A stretch of 64,000 nt of DNA from Archivesica marissinica (taxonomy: Eukaryota; Mollusca; Bivalvia; Venerida; Vesicomyidae), in contig CM026387.1 of assembly GCA_014843695.1 (NCBI GenBank), positions 69,622,903 to 69,686,902 on the forward strand, in the 5' to 3' direction. The notes under the pieces were generated by a model. The model worked only from the letters and a program-made list of their open reading frames with translations. It was not told where the DNA came from and did not search any database. Each line of letters starts with the position of its first letter. The first letter of the stretch is position 1. This document shows, one piece after another, positions 57,002 to 64,000 of the stretch. Made by a program: the position numbers and the translations under genes.

Positions 57002-57157
57002 CAGTTAAACCTGTGTCAAGGAACCAGCAGGCAATGGCAGTACAGAAAGTGGCTGCTTTGCACAAGTCACTGTTTATGGAGGTAATTAAATAAAATGCCA
57101 GTTACGATCTGGAAGGTGGCTGCTTAATAGAAGTGAGCACTACCACAGTTTTGACTG
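57002..57157. mobile_element. TA-flanked MITE (family T)
   Basis: TA at 57000-57001 and 57158-57159. The ends CAGTTAAACCTGTG and CACAGTTTTGACTG are inverted repeats with mismatches. The interior shares AGTACAGAAAGTGGCTGCTT with the nested copy at 48867. It starts 20 bp into the intron upstream of the exon at 56886-56981, close to the splice acceptor. Confidence 0.85.
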
Positions 57158-57197
57158 TACTATATCATAAGTCATCTGGGCAACAGGTCAAACTTGG

Positions 57198-57945
57198 CAT
57201 GATCTATGCAGCCTCGAACCTGTAACCATACAATCTCAAGAGTAGGAATGGTGGTAAAGTTAGCATGATCTATGCAGCCTCGAACCTGTAACCAACAAAA
57301 AACAACACACCCAACCTACAATCTCAAGAGTAGGGTATGGTGGTAAAGTTAGCATGATCTATGCAGCCTCGAACCTGTAACCGTACAATCTCAAGAGTAG
57401 GGTATGGTGGTAAAGTTAGCATGATCTATGCAGCCTCGAACCTGTAACCGTACAATCTCAAGAGTAGGGTATGGTGGTAAAGTTAGCATGATCTATGCAG
57501 CCTCGAACCTGTAACCGTACAATCTCAAGAGTAGGGTATGGTGGTAAAGTTAGCATGATCTATGCAGCCTCGAACCTGTAACCGTACAATCTCAAGAGTA
57601 GGGTATGGTGGTAAAGTTAGCATGATCTATGCAGCCTCGAACCTGTAACCATACAATCTCAAGAGTAGGGTATGGTGGTAAAGTTAGCATGATCTATGCA
57701 GCCTCGAACCTGTAACCATACAATCTCAAGAGTAGGGTATGGTGGTAAAGTTAGCATGATCTATGCAGCCTCGAACCTGTAACCATACAATCTCAAGAGT
57801 AGGTATGGTGGTAAAGTTAGCAGGATCTATGCAGCCTCGAACCTGTAACCGTACAATCTCAAGAGTAGGGTATGGTGGTAAAGTTAGCAGGATTTTCTGG
57901 AAAATATACCATAACTCGAACCTGTGACCTTCCAATCCTAGAGTA
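57198..57945 (+). repeat. 67-bp tandem array with a tRNA B-box-like motif, about 10-11 copies
   Basis: The unit is GCATGATCTATGCAGCCTCG then AACCTGTAACCATACAATCT then CAAGAGTAGGGTATGGTGGT and AAAGTTA. In reverse complement it contains TACAGGTTCGAGGC, which fits the pol III B-box consensus GGTTCGANNCC up to its last positions. The second unit has an insertion containing AACACACCCAACC. The final unit is degenerate. Confidence 0.93.
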
Positions 57946-58163
57946 GTCATGACAATAACTGTAATACTGCAGCAGGTATACCAGATAACTCAATGACAAT
58001 AATGACATTATTCCAGCAAGGTTATTGTGTACATTATATTAGTACTGCTGAAGTGGCTGGGAACATCGCGAAACTGTCATTATCAGCTCCCCAGATATTA
58101 TCCCCCTCCCTAAATAGTCAGGTAGCACATTATCCCCATATTGAAAATCATCGGTAGGACAAT
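57946..58163. other. Dynein intron, short unique spacer
   Basis: No feature recognised. Confidence 0.4.
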
Positions 58164-59254
58164 ATCACCACCGTCATACCTGTCTTATTGGATAGAGTCA
58201 TACCTGTCTTATTGGATAGAGTCATACCTGTCTTATTTAACTGGGGGGATAGAGTCATACCTGTCTTATTTAACTAGGGGGGATATAGTCATACCTGTCT
58301 TATTTAACTGGGGGGATAGAGTCATACCTGTCTTATTTAACTGGAAACAACCCATTTAACTGGGGGAATAGAGTCATACCTGTCTTATTTAACTGTGGGG
58401 ATAGAGTCATACCTGTCTTATTTAACTGGGGGGGTAGAGTCATACCTGTCTTATTTAACTGGGGGATAGAGTCATACCTGTCTTATTTAACTGGGGGGGG
58501 ATAGAGTCATACCTGTCTTATTTAACTGGGGGATAGAGTCATACCTGTCTTATTTAACTGGGGGGATAGAGTCATACCTGTCTTATTTAACTGGGGGGAT
58601 AGAGTCATACCTGTCTTATTTAACTGGGGGGATAGTCATACCTGATTATTGGATAGAGTCATACCTGTCTTATTGGATAGAGTCATACCTGTCTTATTTA
58701 ACTGGGGGATAGAGTCATACCTGTCTTATTTAACTGGGGGGATAGAGTCATACCTGTCTTATTTAACTGGGGGGATAGAGTCATACCTGTCTTATTTAAC
58801 TGTGGGGATAGAGTCATACCTGTCTTATTTAACTGTGGGGATAGAGTCATACCTGTCTTATTGGATAGAGTCATACCTGTCTTATTTAACTGGGGGGATA
58901 GAGTCATACCTGTCTTATTTAACTGGGGGGATAGAGTCATACCTGTCTTATTGGATAGAGTCATACCTGTCTTATTTAACTGGGGGGATAGAGTCATACC
59001 TGTCTTATTGGATAGAGTCATACCTGTCTTATTTAACTGGGGGGATAGAGTCATACCTGTCCTATTGGATAGAGTCATACCTGTCTTATTTAACTGGGGG
59101 ATATAATCATACCTGTCTTATTTAACTGGGGGGGATAGAGTCATACCTGTCTTATTTAACTGGGGGGGGATAGAGTCATACCTGTCTTATTTAACTGGGG
59201 GGGGGGTAGAGTCATACCTGTCTTATTTAACTGGGGGGGGGTAGAGTCATACTG
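58164..59254 (+). repeat. About 34-bp array with variable G-runs and a 22-bp short form
   Basis: The long unit is GATAGAGTCATACCTGTCTT then ATTTAACTGG plus three to nine further G. The short unit lacks the TTAACTGGGG part (TTGGATAGAGTCATACC). Short and long units alternate between about 58860 and 59090. G-runs are longest at the right end (59100-59240). Confidence 0.95.
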
Positions 59255-59592
59255 TCTTATTGAGGGGAAGGATATTTGTCGTCTCATTTTAAAAATGTAA
59301 TGGTGGGATAATTTCGGGGGTTGGAGGGAGGGGGGGTAGTCCTCCACTCGGGTTCATATAGTACGACAGTAAACCCATGACAATAATGACTAGCAAAGCT
59401 AGAGTAGAAACAGCAACATGTCTGATACAACAATCATCATTAAATCCATAGTTATACATCTTATGACAACATCTTGTCATATACATGCTAGACATCACAT
59501 TGACATGTCATAAACTCAGTTCTCACTTCATGCAATCATCAAATAGCAAAGATGGCCATAAAACTACCATAACAGCCAAACATTATAACATA
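59255..59592. other. Dynein intron, unique sequence
   Basis: G-rich patch near 59316-59336; no element or exon recognised. Confidence 0.4.
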
Positions 59593-59593
59593 C

Positions 59594-59882
59594 AGACGAA
59601 TATGTAGTCCAGTGGTAACACACTGGACTGGTAATCCAGGGATCGCAGGTTCGATCCCCCGTCTGACCATAATAAAATTAACAGTCTTTCAGATGGGACG
59701 TTAAACCGAGGTCTAGTGTCGGTGCTTTACACTGTGCACGTAAAAGAACCAGAGGAGACTCTGGAATGGGTCTCTGTCTGTATCATGCACTATCCTCCAA
59801 AATCTAAAATAACTAATCTCTCCAGGCGGCGTCGCTCATATGGGCAACCGGTAGCGACGATAAATAAATGTAAAAACACATT
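59594..59882 (+). mobile_element. tRNA-derived SINE family B, full length
   Basis: Best copy in the window: A-box TAGTCCAGTGGTAACAC, anticodon arm CTGGACTGGTAATCCAG (Thr GGU-like), B-box GGTTCGATCCCC, then AATAAAATTAACAGTCTTTC, GGAGACTCTGGAATGGGTCT, GTCGCTCATATGGGCAACCG and the A-rich tail. Confidence 0.92.
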
Positions 59883-60069
59883 ATAACCTTGTGCAAATAG
59901 TGACAAATATACCTGCTACATTATATTTTAAATCTTTAAATATATGCATGCATGGTGAGGATTGATTTTATTGACATCTATCTTCCTGATATGGTGTATG
60001 ATTATTATGTAATATATGGATTTATGATTTAACACCTGCAAAATAGTATGTTATTCCAATGTCACTTTG

Positions 60070-60352
60070 AGTGTGTGTTTTACGTTTATTTATCGTCGCT
60101 ACCGGTTGGTTGCCCATATGAGCAACGTCTCCTGGAGAGATTAGTCATTTTAGATTTTTGGAGGTTAGTGTAATGATACAGACAGAAACCCATTCCAGAG
60201 TCTCCTCTGATTCTTTTATGTGCACAGTGTACAGCACCGACACAAGATCTCGGTTTAAAGTCCCAACTGAAAGACTGTTAATTTTATTAAGGTCAGACAG
60301 GGGATCGAACCTGTGATCCTGGATTACCAGTCCAACGTGTTAACCACTGGAT
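60070..60352 (-). mobile_element. tRNA-derived SINE family B
   Basis: Minus-strand copy about 190 bp from the previous one, forming an inverted pair. Carries a 4-bp GGTT duplication at CTACCGGTTGGTTGCCC and B-box CACAGGTTCGATCCCC. Confidence 0.88.
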
Positions 60353-61228
60353 TTTTAATCTCTATCGCGAGTATACTCTAGACAGAGTGATGTGATTACT
60401 GAAGATGATGACTACAGATCCGTCTGTCCAATGCCACTTGTTGGTTGACTAGGCTTTTATAACACACCAACCAAGTTCACACATACTATGATGCAGAATA
60501 CGACTTCACATTTATTTGATTACATTAATAACACCAATCAAATTTCTAACTGGCCGATACCATAGAGATGTCACAAAACCACGGGTTTGGAATCTGTTAG
60601 TCGATCGTGCAAGGGCAAAGCTATGATCCTGGATGCCTCACAATACACAGGGTAAAACATGGTTTATAACTTGAGCTAAACTATAAACCGGTTGAACACT
60701 AGTTGACCAATGTCCCACAAGTAATAACACTAGCCATACCATGGTTAGCAAGTCTTTTGTTGGCATGGCCTTGTCATGACAAGATAAATGTTTTCGAACT
60801 TTAAAATGACTGCCAATTCTGTTTGAATGGATTTGTTGGTCACATTTCATACAATCTCAATATTATTATAAAGTATTTGAGCTTATTTACCGTTGCCACC
60901 CAATGAGGGCATTAACATATTTACATTTCAGGGGATAGCTTAGCCTGGGTTCCAGTCTGTCAATTTTTCACTTGTTAACTTCCGGCAAAATGATCAGAAA
61001 CTCAACATGGCTCAATTAATAGTCTCGATGTTAAATAAATATGTCTATATGACGGACAAGGCAAACTAAATCAATGCATGTTCCCAGGCCAGGGAAAGCT
61101 ATGATACAAGACAACTACATTACAGATGCTTCTCTGGTTTACTTGCATGCCGGAGCGAGGATTGAACTGGCAGTTCTTGGATTACGAGTTCATTGCATTA
61201 GCACTAAACCACTGAACTGCTTCACTGA
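60353..61228. other. Dynein intron with a degenerate tRNA-like segment
   Basis: Mostly unique. At about 61139-61222, minus strand, GCAGTTCAGTGGTTTAGTGC and CAGTTCAATCCTCGC look like decayed A- and B-boxes of a tRNA-derived SINE head. No exon recognised. Confidence 0.45.
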
Positions 61229-61229
61229 T

Positions 61230-62351
61230 TAGAAGGATCATATATGACAGTGTGTAGGATCATATATGACAGAGTGTAGGATCATATATGACAGAGTGTA
61301 CGATCATATATGACAGAGTGTATGATCATATATGACAGTGTGTAGGATCATATATGACAGAGTGTAGGATCATATATGACAGTGTGTAGGATCATATATG
61401 ACAGAGTGTAGGATCATATATGACAGTGTGTAGGATCATATATGACAGAGTGTACGATCATATATGACAAGAGTGTACGATCATATATGACAGCGTGTAC
61501 GATCATATATGACAGTGTGTAGGATCATATATGACAGAGTGTAGGATCATATATGACAAGAGTGTAGGATCATATATGATAGTGTGTAGGATCATATATG
61601 ACAGTGTGTAGGATCATATATGACAGAGTGTAGGATCATATATGACAACGTGTATGGTCATATATGACAGTGTGTAGGATCATATATGACAGAGTGTACG
61701 ATCATATATGACAGAGTGTACGATCATATATGACAGAGTGTACGATCATATATGACAGCTTGTAGGATCATATATGACAGAGTGTACGATCATATATGAC
61801 AGAGTGTATGATCATATATGACAGAGTGTACGATCATATATGACCGAGTGTATGATCATATATGACAGCTTGTAGGATCATATATGACAGAGTGTAGGAT
61901 CATATATGACAGAGTGTAGGATCATATATGACAGCTTGTAGGATCATATATGACAGAGTGTAGGATCATATATGACAACATGTAGGATCATATATGACAG
62001 AGTGTAGGATCATATATGACAGAGTGTAGGATCATATATGACAGATTGTAGGATCATATATGACAGAGTGTAGGATCATATATGACAGAGTGTAGGATCA
62101 TATATGACAGAGTGTAGGATCATATTTGACAGCTTGTAGGATCATATATGACAGAGTGTAGGATCATACATGACAGCTTGTAGGATCATATATGACAGTG
62201 AGTAGGATCATATATGACAGCTTGTAGGATCATATATGACAGAGTGTAGGATCATATATGACAGCTTGTAGGATCATATATGACAGTGTGTAGCATCATA
62301 TATGACAGAGTGTAGGATCATATATGACAGCGTGTAGGATCATATATGACA
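61230..62351 (+). repeat. 22-bp tandem array, about 51 copies
   Basis: The unit is GGATCATATATGACAGAGTG then TA, with GTGTGTA, GCTTGTA and CGATC variants. The ATCATATATGA part is an imperfect palindrome. Confidence 0.96.
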
Positions 62352-62504
62352 CAAGTGTTTCACAGGGCCAGGTGCCTTCATACCCGCAATCGGAACTTAT
62401 GACAAACTTATGTAACAATATCAACGCCTGTTTAGCAATTGGAAGCCAAACTGACAGACTAGGTGACTAGGTACATACACTAGAGCCCTTTGGAATAATA
62501 ATGT
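62352..62504. other. Dynein intron, short unique spacer
   Basis: Nothing recognised. Confidence 0.4.
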
Positions 62505-62508
62505 TTAA

Positions 62509-62743
62509 CCCTTTGCATGCTAGCAGCAGATAAAATCACTTTTTCAAACAGCATAGAGCCAGATTAGACGGCACAAAATGTGCCGTCTGATCAGGCTCTA
62601 TGCTGTTTGCTATTAGGATAGTGGAGCTAAAACACTTGGCTGAATAGCAAACAACATAGATTCTGATCAGATGCGGCGTTATGCTGCTGATCTGGATCTA
62701 TGCTGTTTGCAAATGTGATTTTATTTACTCAGCAGGCAAAGGG
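62509..62743. mobile_element. Palindromic TTAA MITE (family P), complete
   Basis: TTAA at 62505-62508 and 62744-62747. Termini CCCTTTGCATGCTAGCAG and ACTCAGCAGGCAAAGGG are inverted repeats that extend about 60 bp inward (ATAAAATCACTTTTTC versus AAATGTGATTTTAT). Inner arms TGATCAGGCTCTATGCTGTT and AACATAGATTCTGATCAGA give a second hairpin. Its right TTAA is about 40 bp into the intron from the donor of the exon at 62787-62931. Confidence 0.9.
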
Positions 62744-62786
62744 TTAAACTGAGGATGAACTGTAAATACTGAACACATGAGAATAC

Positions 62787-62931
62787 CTTCTTTGCCCACA
62801 TGTCGGGGATCATGTTGTTGAAGAGTGAGATGGACATATCCTCCAGTTGTTGGGACATCACCACCAATCCCTTCAGGGCCTTCAGAATGTCGTTCAAGCT
62901 CTTGTGTACTTCTACCAGTAGATTGTTGTAT
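62787..62931 (-). CDS. DNAH1: Dynein heavy chain exon (LLKALKGLVVMS region)
   Basis: Acceptor TTATTTCAG lies before ATACAAC, and the donor is AAGAAG|GTATTC. The first base A completes an Arg codon started by AG in the previous exon. Then 48 codons read YNNLLVEVHKSLNDILKALK, GLVVMSQQLEDMSISLFNNM and IPDMWAKK. R-Y-N-x-L-L, KGLVVMS and P-x-x-W are conserved in the AAA6 to C-terminal linker of axonemal dynein heavy chains. It joins in frame to the AYPSLKPL exon. Confidence 0.95.
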
Positions 62932-63073
62932 CTGAAATAATAGTTTGTCACAATGTTCTGCATGTTGTCTCTATGAGATGAACATTTGGCACAAGCAGAA
63001 ATTCCTTGCAGTTATCTAGAAGATATGGACCGGACAAGAAACAGATGGAAAACAGAAAGACGGATCCTAGCGC
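62932..63073 (-). other. Dynein intron, short unique part
   Basis: Intron sequence between the exon acceptor and a SINE fragment. Confidence 0.4.
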
Positions 63074-63180
63074 GACCCATTCCAGAGTCTCCTCTGGTTC
63101 TTTTACGTGCACAGTGTAAAGCACTGGCACAAGACCTTGGTTTAAAGTCCCATCTGAAAGACTGTTGATATTATTCAAAC
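63074..63180 (-). mobile_element. SINE family B, middle fragment
   Basis: Contains GACCCATTCCAGAGTCTCCT, TCTTTTACGTGCACAGTGTA and AGTCCCATCTGAAAGACTGT, the reverse complement of the family B body. Head and tail are not intact. Confidence 0.8.
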
Positions 63181-63281
63181 CCGAGATTCCTGGATTCGCA
63201 GTACAACATATTAACACTGGACTACTATGCAGAGTTATTTCGAAGTTAAGAATGTGTATGAAACACAATGTAGAGACATTG

Positions 63282-64000
63282 CATGGCAATACAACTTCAC
63301 TATCATGTATTAGCTATTACCTGATAACTTATTGTATTAGCACAGTGTTCATTGACTGTTACCATGGCAATACACCTTCACTACCATCTATTACCCCTTA
63401 CCTGATAACTTCTTGTATTAGCACAGTGTTCATGGACTGTTACCATGGCAATACAATGTCACTACCATGTATTATCTCTTACCTGATAACTTATTGTATT
63501 AGCACAGTGTTCATGGACTGTTACCATGGCAATACAACTTCAATACCATGTATTATCTCTTACCTGATAACTTATTGTATTAGCACAGTGTGCATTGACT
63601 GTTACCATGGCAATACACCTTCACTACCATGTATTATCCCTTACCTGATAACTTCTTGTATTAGCACAGTGTCCATTGACTGTTACCATGGCAATACACC
63701 TTCACTACCATCTATTACCCCTTACCTGATAACTTCTTGTATTAGCACAGTGTTCATGGACTGTTACCATGGCAATACAATGTCACTACCATGTATTATC
63801 TCTTACCTGATAACTTATTGTATTAGCACAGTGTTCATTGACTGTTACCATAGCAATACACCTTCACTACCATCTATTACCCCTTACCTGATAACTTATT
63901 GTATTAGCAGTGTTCATGGACTGTTACCATGGCAATACAACTTCACTACCATGTATTATCTCTTACCTGATAACTTCTTGTATTAGCACAGTGTGCATTG
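63282..64000 (-). repeat. 81-bp tandem array containing a dynein exon end and splice donor, nine units, open at window edge
   Basis: On the minus strand each unit contains TCAATGAACACTGTGCTAAT (or TCC-ATG / GCACAC variants), then ACAAGAAGTTATCAG and GTAAGG or GTAAGA, then about 43 bp of intron. The first part translates as SMNTVLIQEVI plus AG, which is what should precede the exon at 62787-62931 (R completed by A, then YNNLL). Donor GT positions on the plus strand are 63319-63320 and then every 81 bp, with a 3-bp deletion before the last. The plus-strand 273-codon frame is a by-product of 81 being divisible by three. Confidence 0.9.
63966..64000 (-). CDS. DNAH1: Dynein heavy chain, possible 3' end of the preceding exon (partial)
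   Basis: The rightmost unit of the 81-bp array reads ATGCACACTGTGCTAATACA then AGAAGTTATCAG|GTAAGA, giving MHTVLIQEVI plus a split Arg codon in the phase required by the exon at 62787-62931. Family members, as I recall them, have MNTVL-Q-EVIR-Y-N at this point. All nine units could supply this sequence. The genuine one must be continuous with the rest of the exon, which lies to the right of the window, so this entry may be the real exon or another duplicate. Several other units encode MNT and not MHT. Confidence 0.35.

Larger units (their letters stand above)
40789..64000 (-). other. DNAH1: 3' part of an axonemal dynein heavy chain gene (gene span)
   Basis: Five complete exons (62787-62931, 56886-56981, 54942-55052, 48069-48303, 40789-40910) join in phase and give the extreme C-terminus of a dynein heavy chain, the motor subunit that drives cilia and flagella. 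The exon preceding them ends within or beyond the right-edge array. The reading matches the conserved C-terminal domain after the sixth AAA module, including [51 protein letters not shown] and HWIKR. From memory the closest human paralogue is inner-arm DNAH1 (notably TGTLQN, ISIDTI, YKTLTRAG and the C-terminal ALxxF/Y ending), but DNAH3/DNAH12-type assignment cannot be excluded. Introns here are 1.8 to 7.2 kb and filled with satellites and MITEs. Confidence 0.85.

Noticed and set aside
58164..59254. Intramolecular G-quadruplex cluster
   Set aside because: G-runs are long but about 29 bases apart, beyond usual loop lengths, so a classical quadruplex within the array is not well supported.
59594..59665. 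tRNA-Thr gene
   Set aside because: A- and B-boxes and the anticodon arm are present, but the acceptor stem does not pair well and the sequence continues into a repeated SINE body found several times.
63165..63986. Plus-strand frame of 273 codons with a 27-residue period
   Set aside because: Explained by the 81-bp unit. The meaningful reading is on the minus strand, where the unit matches a dynein exon end and donor.

Overview
This is eukaryotic nuclear DNA, most likely from a mollusc and plausibly a bivalve. It is AT-rich, and its protein-coding content is split into short exons with canonical GT/AG junctions. It carries several families of tRNA-derived SINEs, one with a V-SINE-like core, along with many miniature inverted-repeat elements and large minisatellite arrays. 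The taxon is inferred from the repeat style, not from a diagnostic gene.

Layout. 0-4.5 kb: mostly non-coding, with one likely first coding exon of an unidentified gene (minus strand, 1613-1717), a MITE and SINE copies. 4.56-6.31 kb: a 50-bp satellite. 6.8-7.7 kb: a cluster of MITE and SINE copies. 8.29-11.45 kb: a 5'-truncated LINE with a long intact reverse-transcriptase frame. 11.57-13.73 kb: a second, unrelated 50-bp satellite. 14.94-15.87 kb: a 33-bp satellite. 16.55-18.22 kb: a roughly 43-bp satellite. 19.46-36.30 kb: a single 17-kb array of a 58-bp unit. 36.3-40.7 kb: intergenic DNA with MITEs and 83-bp and 56-bp arrays.

40.79-64.0 kb: the 3' end of an axonemal dynein heavy chain gene on the minus strand, closest to DNAH1 by recall. 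I assembled five complete exons that join in phase and encode the last 236 or so residues, ending at a stop codon at 40789-40791. Its introns hold nearly everything else on the right side: arrays of 29, 28 (with a 1000-N gap), 20, 30, 31, 24, 67, about 34, 22 and 81 bp, SINEs and MITEs.

The most notable pattern is where satellites come from. The 81-bp array at the right edge is a tandem copy of a dynein exon end plus its 5' splice site, so the gene carries at least nine near-identical donor sites in a row. The 33-bp and 29-bp satellites each match the terminus of a TTAA-flanked, piggyBac-like MITE family found in this window. The 67-bp array carries a tRNA B-box-like motif. A TA-flanked MITE nested inside a TTAA MITE has its empty site preserved in a paralogous copy about 680 bp away.
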